DNA from: Mya arenaria
Lineage: Eukaryota > Mollusca > Bivalvia > Myida > Myidae
DNA length: 64,000 bases
Direction: 5' to 3'
Assembly: GCF_026914265.1 (NCBI RefSeq)
Contig: NC_069123.1
Coordinates: forward strand, 52,584,949 to 52,648,948
The translations under genes and the position numbers were made by a program. Positions 43,901 through 55,900 of this stretch are shown one piece after another (positions within the stretch are counted from its first letter, which is position 1; every line of letters starts with the position of its first letter). The notes beneath the pieces are model-generated. The model did not search any database. It worked only from the letters and a program-made list of their open reading frames with translations, and was not told where the DNA came from.

Positions 43901-46900
43901 CACTGATAAAATAACAATCTAAACATCATATGAAACAATGTGATACACAATCTTGTTCGTGTGTTTGTAAATGCTCTAAATATTGTAGTTATAGAACTTT
44001 GATTGTAAACAGCTTTTCAAAAAAGAAATAAGTTCTACGTATTTATAGATGTAAAATATGTCTTCTGAAAAAGATGGACTGCTCTCCAAAACCATTCAAA
44101 ATGGTGATGAGAAATACATGGAACCAAGAGGGGCCATTTCTGGCACCTGGCGGCATGGCCTTATTCTGCCTGCAATGTTCCTGTTGATGACGGGCTCCCA
44201 GATGTACTCCTACGTGCTCAATGAGTGGACCCAGTTCCGGATGAAGGAGGTGTACCTCTCCAACGACACGATGGCCTCCAACTTCTCCCAGTGCTCCAAC
44301 ACCAACTCTTCTAGCCTGCAGTACAAGAGCTACAGGAACGTCCAGCAACACTCCGCCAATTGGCTCATCATGTACAACTTAGCTGAGCAAATACCACAGA
44401 TAGTGGTGAACCTTGTGCTACCTGGTTACACCGACGTCTACGGAAGAAAGTTTTACATAGTGCTGTGTTTTCTTGGATGCTGCATCAAAGCAGTGATGAT
44501 TTCTGTGTCAGTTTACTATGAGTGTACACTGCTAGTCATTGTCGCTGCAAATGCGTTATATGGAGTCAGTGGAGGTGCATTTGGGATGTTTTCAGTTGTG
44601 TTTTCATTCATTGCAGACCTTACCCATGATGAGAATCTAAGAATTGTAGGAATTGTCTGTACAGAGTGTGTACTGATACTGACTGCAATGATAGGACCAT
44701 ATCTATCTGGATATTTCATTGAATCAATTGAACTTGGATTTTTGAAAACATCAGTTATTGGCTCTTCATTTTGCATAGCGGCGTTTCTGATGGCACTTAT
44801 AATTCCAGAAAGTTTATCCAACACAAATAGACATAAACCTATGACAATATTGCAAAATGTAAAAAGAATAACTGACTTCTATGTAAGTAAACAATTTAAG
44901 GGACAAAGACTCCTTTACATACTACTTCTTATGGCATTTTTCGTTGCCACCTTAGCTGCTGTGAATCGATCTTCACTGGAGACCCTGTACTTCCTTGGGC
45001 AGCCGTTTTGCTGGGGGCCGTCTAAGATCGGACTTTACATGATGGAACGCCACGCAGCCCAGGGAATTGTGGGAATAATATCCATCAAAATTCTGCAATC
45101 ATGTCTTTCTAACCCGAGTATAGCTATTCTCAGTAATGTTTCTCTTGCTGGAAGTTATATACTTGAAGGATTTGCTAAGACAACATTATACATCCATCTA
45201 GTCCCTGTGATTGGCATGTTCTCATTTCTGATGATACCGATGTTGCGGGGAATGATGTCAGCAATAACACCAATGGACAAACAGGGAGCAATGTTTGCCA
45301 GTGCTGCTTTGGTGGAAATCCTGAGCAACCTAGCATCGTCTTTCTATACAAATGAAGTATACTCTCTGACACTCACATTCATGAGTGGTTTTGTGTTTCT
45401 ATGCATGGCTTTCTTTTCTGTTGTTGACATTATACTATTACTGATATATAAGTGTGTAAAACCAAAGGAGATTATTAAAGGTGTTAAAATTGTAGTTGAG
45501 TAGAAAAACGGAGACATTTTATGTCTAGGTGGAAGGATACAAAATATGATTTATTAAAATACTTAAAATATTGTGACATGTCATTTTCTTCCATATCAAA
45601 TTTATATTAATCATGCTGAAAATTATTATCTTCAATTGATTAAACGTGATTAAAATTGTAAGAATGGTTTTTTTATTGGACATTAATCTGCCTGTCATGA
45701 GAAGTTATAAATGTACTAGCATTCATATTAACAAGAGCTGTCACTGAAAGAGCAAGCTCAACTATTGGCTAGAGATCTGGGTCTTCACAAGGATTGGACA
45801 TCCTCTCAGTGAGGTGTGCATTTATGCCAAATTATTCAAAATTCACTCAGTCAAGCAGATTATTAAAAACTCGAAAATGATGCATGTCTGCTACAATCTT
45901 AAAGGGTGACCCTGACCTTCAGTTAGGAACATTATACTGGTGCGCAACATCTCAATTATGCCTGGCGATACCAGAACAAAGTGATTATATTGAAAGTCAT
46001 GCTACGCAGGTGCATCAAAATGATTAAGGCTAGTAAGTGTGAATACACTACTGAAGGAATTGTTAAGATAATGCAGTAGTTCATTAGAGAAATCCATAGG
46101 TGAGTCATGTCTGAAATGTGCATACAACGATTAAGACTAAAGAGTGGTAATTGCAAGTTGCATTGTTGATTGCTATATAAGTAATGTAGCTATGCACTGG
46201 TAATGATCTACGTGTCGGGGAAATAATGATGGATTATGTTTTGGGAAAGGGCAATAGGCATACAGGTGCAATTGGAGTTGCATATTGCAAAATGGGTAAA
46301 ATGCTTTGGTTAAATGTGATTTAAGTTAAAAAAAATAATATTTACATTGATTGACAAAGGCTAAAAACAATAATACATCTCTTTAAATTTAAAAACAATA
46401 GCATTGCAAGTTTGCCTGTGTTTCACACTTGTACAACAGGTGTCACTCAATAATTAGTTTACAAAACAATGGGTTGGCAGATAATCTATGGAACATGTGG
46501 GTGATTATTGTCTCCATGTAAACATCTTAAATCAGTAGTGAAAGATGTTGGGGTTGTCAGTAACACTCGGAAGAGGAGTTGACATTAAACAGAGATAGAT
46601 AGGTTTCTTGTTGTTCTCAGTAAGACAAGCTAATAAACTTAGCAATAAAAGAAAATAATAAAAAAAACTTCTGCAATGCAGTTCTGTGATTAAAACAGGG
46701 GGAACCCACCTAGTTCTTCATTTTCTTGGTCATTTTCAAATTTCTCACACAGAAATGATTGCATGACCTACATTACAAAAATACCTCACAGAATATGACA
46801 ACTTTACCTTGACAGAGATAAAGTACACAAGATAAAATTGTGTTAACTAGCCTTACACATGCCTTCCTGAAAGCAGTTGAGTTTAATATTAATCAGTACC

Positions 46901-46953
46901 AGTTGATACTGTCAAACCCTATATTTCTTTAAAGAGAAACCTACCTCTGAATG
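40906..46953 (-). CDS. In-frame extension exons downstream of the MFSD11 stop codon (80 codons)
   Basis: On the minus strand the last MFSD11 exon does not end at the stop. UGA (46956-46954) is followed by CAU UCA GAG and a strong donor (CAGAG|GTAGGT, exon end 46945). Downstream segments with good splice sites follow: 46767-46710 (VMQSFLCEKFENDQENEEL), 42654-42602 (QDVPEIITDCKCPIACR) and 41028-40906 (GPAVATGCGEDED ... PIYNPTFTK, stop TAG). Phases are 0, 1, 0, so the MFSD11 frame continues exactly. The peptide is acidic with a CKC-x3-C motif and resembles no family I recognise. It may be a read-through extension, an alternative C-terminus made by skipping exon 47112-46945 (also phase 0 to 0), or a separate short gene starting at the ATG at 46764. 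Confidence 0.55.
41557..41990 (+). repeat. Imperfect tandem duplication of about 228 bp
   Basis: Blocks gtatttaaggttacaatgca, tgcccctttcaat, tttttcg-tgctttgatta, gtttaaggaaaatca and agcaataattcc-ttcaaaa occur in the same order at 41577-41770 and 41804-41975. It lies in the intron between the last two extension exons, in non-coding DNA. Confidence 0.75.
42962..42980. promoter_or_regulatory. NRF1-like palindrome (gcgcatgcgc)
   Basis: The string tgcgcgcatgcgcag contains the NRF1-type core gcgcatgcgc, rare in this AT-rich DNA. It lies 1.1 kb before the SLC46-like start codon, whose leader probably has an upstream exon, so it could mark that promoter. The link is inference. Confidence 0.3.
42992..43400 (+). 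repeat. Fragment of an agagctgtcac-family element
   Basis: Begins acaagagctgtcactagaag as in the copies at 45732 and 52582. The body is diverged and the end is not defined. It lies just upstream of the SLC46-like gene. Confidence 0.5.
44049..44054 (+). promoter_or_regulatory. Minimal start-stop uORF (ATGTAA) in the SLC46-like leader
   Basis: ATG TAA lies three bases before the main ATG (44058), directly after a splice acceptor. Start-stop elements are known to stall initiating ribosomes in other eukaryotes; effect here is inference. The -3 context of the uORF ATG (tagATG, T at -3) is weak, so leaky scanning is likely. Confidence 0.5.
44058..45503 (+). CDS. SLC46-like: SLC46-type major facilitator transporter (481 aa), single coding exon
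   Basis: Complete open frame with about 12 hydrophobic segments (first at residues 33-53, LILPAMFLLMTGSQMYSYVL). The loop between helices 2 and 3 carries the MFS signature PGYTDVYGRK, and the first extracellular loop has N-glycosylation sites (NDT, NFS, NSS). Length and motif fit the SLC46 family (SLC46A1 proton-coupled folate transporter, SLC46A3 lysosomal transporter). Substrate is not predictable here; bivalves have many paralogues. A splice acceptor (tttatag) ends at 44048, so a 5' UTR exon probably lies upstream. Between acceptor and start is ATGTAA, a minimal start-stop uORF. The gene is nested on the opposite strand within the 4-kb gap between exons 46767-46710 and 42654-42602. Confidence 0.9.
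   Translation: MSSEKDGLLSKTIQNGDEKYMEPRGAISGTWRHGLILPAMFLLMTGSQMYSYVLNEWTQFRMKEVYLSNDTMASNFSQCSNTNSSSLQYKSYRNVQQHSANWLIMYNLAEQIPQIVVNLVLPGYTDVYGRKFYIVLCFLGCCIKAVMISVSVYYECTLLVIVAANALYGVSGGAFGMFSVVFSFIADLTHDENLRIVGIVCTECVLILTAMIGPYLSGYFIESIELGFLKTSVIGSSFCIAAFLMALIIPESLSNTNRHKPMTILQNVKRITDFYVSKQFKGQRLLYILLLMAFFVATLAAVNRSSLETLYFLGQPFCWGPSKIGLYMMERHAAQGIVGIISIKILQSCLSNPSIAILSNVSLAGSYILEGFAKTTLYIHLVPVIGMFSFLMIPMLRGMMSAITPMDKQGAMFASAALVEILSNLASSFYTNEVYSLTLTFMSGFVFLCMAFFSVVDIILLLIYKCVKPKEIIKGVKIVVE
45732..46330 (+). repeat. Fragment of an agagctgtcac-family element
   Basis: Begins acaagagctgtcactgaaag, then aagctcaactattggctaga. The remainder (gatgcatgtctgctacaatc, aagggtgaccctgacct) is the low-complexity type found inside such elements. 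The 3' end is not defined and no gene is supported between 45504 and 46709. Confidence 0.5.
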
Positions 46954-49900
46954 TCATATGCTCTGATAGCCCTCCCGTTTCAGCTTGGTGCTCTCCCACT
47001 CAATGGTGGAGAATGCTAGTGAGCCAAAGGAGCCCAGTATGACCATGATTAGCAGCTGGTACTTCAGGATCAGATAGTCACTGTAGAAAAATGCCACAGC
47101 AGACGCCAGAGACTAGAAAGCACAACACAATCTACAGTTGAAAAATGACCTTGAGTCAGGAATGTCAAAAAACATTGCAAACAACCTTATATTGTTTCAA
47201 TTTTAACATCTAGCCTCTAATAAAAAGGAATATTAACTACCAATTTCTATCTACAAAACAATAGTTCCAAGATTTCTTAAGTCTTTCATCTGAATGTTTT
47301 TTCCTAATACCAGATTCCCATTCTTAAGACCCAAATATGACACCAAAAGTTTTATCTGAAGTTCTTACTTAGTAAGCTCAATCACTTTGACTGTGAAAGT
47401 GGGTCTTATCTACACTCAATGACATAAGGAAGTATGTATTTTTATATTTCCGATAATTTTCATTTCAGGAATGTTTGTGCTATTAGGGACACCTGAATGG
47501 TGCTCTATTTAATTCCATTTTTCTGGACACACATGATTTTATTTATTTTATATCAATGAAAATGACATTTCAAAATAATAGCAGACTGAGGAGTAGAAAA
47601 GGGGAAAACAATCAAACTTTTTACCGGGTACTCAGAAGGCCTTGAAATCAGATTTTTTACACTACCAGAATATTTTTGCCAGATAATCACCATATATCAA
47701 GAAAAGATCATTCAAATGCACTAGAGGAAATGTTGAAAAGCTCCTTGAATCTTGGATGGAAGTAAAAATCTTCAGGAAGTGATAGGCATATCGGTAGGAC
47801 ATCATCAAAAGTGACCAAGATTAGGACAACACAATAGCAGAAATTATTTTAACATGTATACCAATTTACAAATACAAAGTAATTTTAGTCAGATACCATA
47901 AACATAACCAATCTGAGATATTGATCTTATGTTTAAGAAAAAATTACGCAGAGGCCATCCTTGAAAAATGTTTGGTTGCGTTTCCTCAACCACCTTAGTA
48001 AAACCTGGCCTTCTGCTATGTAATTTTTTCGTCTATTTACTAGAGCAGTTTTACTAGCCATAAGGTGCGTACTACAGGGGAAGTATCCCTTCATACCAAA
48101 TCCTAAAATTGTGGGTAAGATTACTGCAAACAAATCGTTTTTAATTGTGGCTTCATTACAATGAAGGGGTCATCAACATTTGAATGTTCCATTTAAAAAA
48201 TATTGGAAAAAAATGATAAGTGTTAACTTTCTTTTGTCTCAGAGAGTATGCATCATATAATAATTGTATCCAGTACCTGAGTGAACTTGAATATGGCGAA
48301 TGCTGGTGAGCTGTCTTCGGGGAACATGAAGCCGAGCAGAGAGTAGATCTGGGTGTTGAAGCTGCTGTCACCCAGGCCTAGTAGGAAGCTGCACAGGATC
48401 GCTATGTACTTGCTAAAATAATACAGACATATACATAATATTGTCATAGTAAGTTGAGTTTAGAAACACATTATTAAGTATGTTTTCCATAGGGAAATTG
48501 GATAATCAAGTAATGAGAGATTGGTTTATTATAGCTAACACACAGTCTCCAACTTTTATAGAGATTTAATAGAGATAAGAGTTCAATTTAGCTTGGGGAA
48601 TTTTTCATCATTTTAATGTGATATGTCAACTTCAACATAACAAGTTAAAATATGTGAAAATAAAAACCAGTACACAAGCCACAGTACCTGGACGTGATGA
48701 AGGTGTCCCCGTAGCTGGCCTCCAGTGGGGATCTCTCAGGCAGGTTGATATAGATGAGATAGAAGCATCCCATGTGGACCACGTAACCAAACATGACAAT
48801 CAGGTCCCGACCATGACGGTTAGTACTCTTGCCCATTAAGCCAAAAAATGTGCCACCTGCATAACAAGCAGAGACACGCTATTACAATCATTGATTGCAA
48901 GAAGCTAAAGCTTTCTAAACTGAGAAATGTAGGTTAATAATTGAGTATAAACATCTCTTTTCCCAGTTGTGACTAGTCCAACAAAACCATTCATCCCTGC
49001 CAATTGTAACATTGCCCTGTAATAATTTACAAACAGTTAAACAAATTAAAAACTAAGACAGCACTTAGAAGCCAAAAAGTGCTGTCCCATTTTGCTGCAA
49101 CAAAATGTTAGATGGTGAGAAAGAAGACAATCCATGTATCAAGTGCAAGTTTCTTTACTGATAGAGCTAACCTGGTCTCTTTAACACCCTTTTACCAAAT
49201 TGTGACCAGTTGGTTACAGGGAGACTTCTAGTTTTATTGTTTGTCAAATTATAGAAGAAGTGAAAAACCTACCAACTATTTCTCCAACACCAATGAACAT
49301 TCCTGATATGCCAATCAAGCCCTTGGATTCAGCCCCAAAGTGACTGTTGTTGGAGATACAGGTACCATAAACACCACTAAAAAAGGTTAGCTCAATGCCT
49401 GAAATAATCAAACAATTTATGTTGAAATAATCGGTCAACTAAAATATTTGTGCAGATGGTTGGTGTTAACCAAACCAGACGATAGGTTTTTTTTCTGGCA
49501 AATCAATATACCCCACAACAAAAGACCCCATTCTCCGGACACATCCAAAGAGAGTGACTAAGTATAAGTAAACACAACTTTCTTCACAATTGTTGCAGAA
49601 AAAATAAAGTTTAAACTAATTAGAATCAAGAAGGGCTATGTAGTAAGTGATTCCCAAGTAATTTGATGTTTGATAAGGAGGTTTGTCCTTGCAACTGGAA
49701 GTATTTCCAAGAAAGTCAAGAAATTGTCAGTTAGTTGTTCACAGGGACAACAGATGTGATGGCTATGGAAGCCAACTGTTGCTTTGGGAGTGAATGGTTG
49801 CTATGGATGTCATTGGTTGATATGGATGTAGATATTTGCTAAGGAAGAAAGTGGTTGCTAAGGTGGGTCATTGATTGCTAAGGAAGTCATTGTGGCAACA

Positions 49901-52900
49901 GAGTTTGGTTGCTGTGGATGTAGGAAATTGCTATGGAAGCAAGAGGTTGCTGCAGAAGTTAGTGGTCACTTAGAAGGTCCATGGTTGCCAACAAGGTCAT
50001 TAGTTGCTTATGAAAAAAATGGTTGCTCAACAAATAAATGGCTGCTAAGGAGGTCATTGGTTGCTTAGGAAGACAGTGGTTGCTGAGGAAGTCATTAGTT
50101 GCTAAGGAAATCATTGGTTGCTTAAGAAAGATGTGACTGATTCTTTAAGGAAGAAAGTCATTGCTAAGGCGTTGGTTGCTAAGAAAATCATTGGTTGCTT
50201 AGTAAGTTATGGTTGATTAGGAAGTCATTGGTTGCTAAGAAAGTAATTGGTGACTAAGGCTGTCATTTGGTGGGATGGATGTAGGAAGTTACGAACTGCA
50301 GTCTGAGGCAATATACCAATTATCAAGGGTCTGGGCCTTGCGTTTTCAAAGAGAAAGATTTTCAAAGATTTCACTATAGATGTATAACCGTATCTAAAAG
50401 CTGGGAGCCCTTGGGTTGTTAACGCCATGCAATTTCAGAAAACAAGATTTTCAAAGATTCTACTATATCAATACAGAGAAAACGTGAGATGCTGCAGCAG
50501 GACCAGCTTTGGTATGAGGGGCAGTATTCGAACACTTTAGGTAAAGAAATATAACATGGTGCTACATTCATATATCAAAGGTCTAAGGCCACCCAAGAAA
50601 ATTTTCAAGGCAGATATTGCCTGATAAACAGTGACTCTTTCAACAGGAGTTGTCTTTCTTACTAAAGCTGTACAGTGTTACAACTACATGTACAATTTAG
50701 AATAGCGAAAACTAGCCCTGCCCCCTGTAGACAGAGTTTTAACAAACCAATATGCTTGAACAAATTTGATAAAGGACCACATTAGGAACATTTCTCTGAA
50801 ATTGTTTTGAAATCTGGCCAGCGCTCTATGAGGAGATTTCATTTTGTTTTCCTTTTGGTCGCCATGGCAAAAAGATTTCTAAATGGAACCATTTTATTTT
50901 AAGAAATCTGGACAAAGACCATCTAAGAAACATTTTAGTGACATTTGGTTAAGATTGGCATTGTGGTTTCGGAGGAGAAGTTGTATGAAGGAAAATGGTG
51001 ACGACAGACTACGGTTGACTGATGACAGATCACTACGAACAGTCCCCTATCACAATGGCTCACCCTAAAGCGCTTAGTGCATAAAAGGTTCATGAAATAA
51101 CATATACTCAGTACATATGTCCGTCTAAATAGATTTTGGGTACACCAGTGCACTGCAATTGTGCAGAAGTACAACTCTATATGGAGGATCATTTGGCCAT
51201 GCATCGATGAAGAACGCAGCCAATTGTGCTAATATGATTTTTATTGCAGCATTTCCTTACATATGGATTGATTTTCAAAATCACTTGTTATACCTGTGTA
51301 TGCAATGGCAACACTGAGCAACATCATCTCCTTGGTAAAGAACAGGTGGAATGACCTCTCTGAAACAGAAAAAATACTTCATTAAGTACTTTAAGGCATT
51401 GAGATGCTTGATTTGAGTCAAAATAATGTAGATTAGTTTGGTAATTTAACAATTTAGCTTTACCTCAAAATAATGGCACATCTTTAATAAACTGATATCT
51501 CGTCTTCATAATTCATGCTCTCTTTTTACTAAAACAACTTTCAGAAATATAGTCAAAACTAAACCAATAAAGCAATAGGACTTACTCAGGGCAGTAAGAG
51601 GTGTATCCACAGCAGGCTGGCCACTGAAAGTAAAATATAACAGCATTTCATTATGCAGCTGCTTAAATAATTTCTGGAGCAAATGTATAATTATGAAGCC
51701 AGTAACACTTATAATAAGGATCACCTCATAATGACCTACAGTTTGCTTGGTCCTATGGTCCTCAAATTTGGCAGGGAAGTTGGGCATGACCAGCAAATGA
51801 TTCCTATTGATTTTGAAGTCAGTTAGACAAAGGTCCCATTCACAGTTACCTTGGACACAAAAAGCTTGTCCAATTGATAACTAGAATATGCTTAAGCCTA
51901 TGGTCTTGTGTAAGGAGGTTGGTCATGGCCTGCAGAGGACTCCTATTCATTTTGAGGCTAGCAAGTCAAAATTCAGGGCAACTGTGGTCTTGAACACAAA
52001 AACCTAATCCAATCAATATGAAGAGAAAGATTGGACCTATATCTGCTAAGAATATAGACTAGAGGCAACATGTACCTTAATCATGCTCAGTTGCCTCACA
52101 GCAAGAACCAATACATTAATGACAGCACCATCCTGTCTTAAATCAGCAATTACATCGACCCGACTTACCTCGAGTTAAGATTGACTAGATTATCTGAGTC
52201 AGAGCTCTGACGCTTGCGTAATAACAGCAGCATGAGAGAGCCCAGTAGTGCTGCTCCTGTCAGTCCAATGAATAACTTTGTTCTCTCGTCATTTGATATG
52301 TTCTCTTGGCCTTTCAACACGAAGTAGCTGTATGCATTGCCAAACAGCAAGCTGCAATAGAAATTTTAAGCATTGAGCATTTCATACAATGTATTTTGGT
52401 GTGATTCAGAACATGCTCAAGTATAAATTGTTCATGTGCACAATCTTGTAAGTGTATGTATTGTCAATGTGAATCAGTGTAAACTGAATTTCCAGGGAAT
52501 GCATGTTACCATTTTCCAGTGAATGTACTTTACCTTTTTCCAGTAATGTCTAACATGAGAGTTTTTGCGTACAATTCAAACTAGAGCTGTCACAGGAGTG
52601 ACGAATACCCCCAAATGCCGCCTGGACACAGGAATGGCAAACCATTCCTTTGAAAAGAGGCCATAACTCCAAGGTTACTGCACACTGCATCTTCTTTTAT
52701 CATGCATGTATTGTTTTATTTAAATCTGTTGAGTAATTAAGAAGTTACACTGCTGACAAGAAAAACTAGCTGATGCTCTAGCTGATCTCTTCTGGAATAA
52801 GACAAAACCGTTTTTCTATTTTCGTAACAGTGCACAAAAACCTTTACTCCGCTGGCCCCATTTTCAATCACAAGCATTGTCTTCACAGAGGCTGCCTATA

Positions 52901-55900
52901 CAGCAAGTTTCATCACAATATCTCATGCCCAATTAAAGTTATGAAGCAGAAACCATTTTTCTATTTTTAGTAACAGTGACCTTGACCTTGGCCCCACCAG
53001 CCCCAATATCGAACTTGACCTGTATCATCTGATGTTACACCTGTGTACCAAAAAATGTTCAAATCTGTCAAGCCTTTCATGAGTTATCGTCCGGAAACCA
53101 TTTTTCTATTTTTAATAACAGTGACCTTGACCCCACCAGCCCCAATATCGAACTTGATCTGTATCTTCTGATGTTACACCTGTGTACCAAAAATTGTTCA
53201 AATCTGTCAAGCCTTTCATGAGTTATCGTCCGAAAACCGTTTTCCTTTTTTTAGTAACAGTGACCTTGACCTAGGCCCCACCAGCCCCAATATCGAACTT
53301 GATCTGTATCTTCTGATGTTACACCTGTGTACCAAAAATTTTTCAAATCTGTCTAGCCTTTCATAAGTTATCGTCTGGAAACCATGAAAACGGACAGACC
53401 GACCGACCGTCCGACAGACAGACCAACAGACCGACCGACAAGCTCACTCCTATATACCCCCTCAAACTTCGTTTGTGGGAGTATAACAAGACTATCTCTC
53501 TAAATGTCCAGAGATATATTGATGCAACCAATAAGTTTAGTACCGGATGAGGGTTGTTTGCTGCTGGGTACGTGTGTTTCATAATAGAATTGATATAATA
53601 AAGAAAGTTTAAATCTTAAGTATGACTAATTGAGACAATAGAAAAACTTAATTTCAACATTACATGTATTTTATATTAAGCTACTGACAATTAATGACAA
53701 TTATATCATTCGTCTTTTTCATCATACAATATGTCACCAGTCTATTTCCATTAATGTTATCACTTTCAATATGCCACGCAATTTTAAGTATAATATAAAT
53801 CTATTTTAGGAAAGGTATTTATGTATGTGTCTATGACGCTTGTTTTCCCATGTTGTTTATTTACATATATTACATGAACCCTGTGTTGTTGTGAACTATT
53901 TCTAAATAAATATGTTTAAACTAAAGTTTTTTGTGCAATGATACTGATTCCAAGGCCAAAACTAAGACTATGCCAATACCAAAAATGTGTTTGTTGTGAC
54001 ACAGAGACATAGCTCAGACAGTAGGACTCTAGAGGCCTAGGAACTGGGGCTCCAAATATTTTGAAAAATTAGATTTGCGTTTTTGGTGAAAAAGTAACTA
54101 CAATGGTGAAAGACTGTTATGGTCCTAGATACAATAAAATGTTCACCAATTACCATCATATAACTGGCGTCTGGTGTAGGTCACCTTGGTAACAGAATAT
54201 AGTTCACCATCCACAATATATAATGCTTTCGGACTCTTCACAAGTTTATGACCACAAGCTTCGAATTATTAGCAATACTTGTCAGACATGACTGTAAATG
54301 TGTTAATAGCTAATGATGACATACATAAAAGACACTTTCAATTAACATATTCTAGTGTCTCATTTTCCACAATCAAGGGAGGGTAACATTCGTGTGAAAA
54401 GTACACAAATTGGTGTCTTTTGATGTATTTAAGGGCCGGCAGCGATGCAAAAGTTGATGGGGAAGGTCAGAAACTAAAACGTTTAAAAAATACATGTTTT
54501 ATTAAGTTTTGAGGAACAAACTATTTTGGGGTAGAAACATAATATTTATATTCTTGGCGACATGTTTGGTTAGATAAGATTTAAATGCAATACATGATGT
54601 GCTGAGATATTAACATAAATGTGGTTACATGGAAAATTTTAACCAGAATTTTAAAGTCTAATAATAAAGGGCAATTATTTGCAAAATACAGTTATCTAAC
54701 TCGGTTATTCAATTACATTGGGTGGTTGAATACCATTGTATCAAGTCTCAACACAATACATCAAGTAGTTGCTGAGATATTCTCCTATATGTGCTAACAT
54801 GCATGACCTTAACCAGAATTTCTAAGTCTCATAATAAAGGGGCAAAAATTATATAACATGAAAGATAGAGTTATCTTACTTGATTTAAGAAGAAGGTTAA
54901 ATGGTTGGGAGCCTGTGTGTAAAGTTGCAATGCATGATGTATTCGCTGAGGTATTGACTTAAAAGTGGTTACATGCAAAACCTTAACCAGAATTTCTATG
55001 TAAAAAAAGATGCCATTTTTTTAATTTATCGTATTTTCTCGACTATAAGACGGGGAAATTTGGTCCCTATTTTGAACCTTAAAGTAGGTCTTATAGGCGA
55101 GTCTATAAGAATTTCATAAAGAATAGAGTCATAATCAGGAATATTCAACATAAGGTATTCAACTGACTGATTTATTGTCTGTGGATGACACTCCAATAAA
55201 AGTGACACGATCACACCCATCGGATTAAGACGACCATAGATCTGCTTTGTTTCGCTACGATGAACACTCAATATCAGTCCAAACACATTGTTTTTCACAG
55301 GAGACATATTTTGTTACCTTTAAAATAAAAATATTTTGACAATTTTTTTTTTTAAGTGCATTGTTATTTTTTCTATGTCGTAAATAAAACTTACTTTTTC
55401 CTTACTATAAGGCTTTGAATATAATCATGCACATCCATGTAACTAGCAGATTTCAATACATATTTCTTTAATCGTTGCATTAATTTATCCGCAATCATCA
55501 ATGGTTATTTATTACTCAAAATTTAAGTCCCATCAACTGCAATCCAAACAAACACTTGCGAAAATATATATCAGTAGTTGCTGAGATATTAACCTATGTG
55601 TGATTGCATGCAAAACCTTAACCAGAATTTCTAAGTCGAATAATAAAGGCCTATTATTTGCATTAAATGCAAACTAGAGTTTTCTAACTTGGTTAATTAA
55701 GTAGGTTGGATGGTTGAGTACCATGGTATCAAGTCTCAATGCAATACCTCAAGTAGTTGCTGAGATATTAACCTATGTGTGCTTGCATGCAAAACCTTAA
55801 CCAAGGTGTGACGCCAACGCCCACGTCGATGCTTGGGTGTGTAGTATAGCTCTCCATATTCTTTGAATAGTCGAGCTAAAAAAGGAGACTGCCTTTGTAC

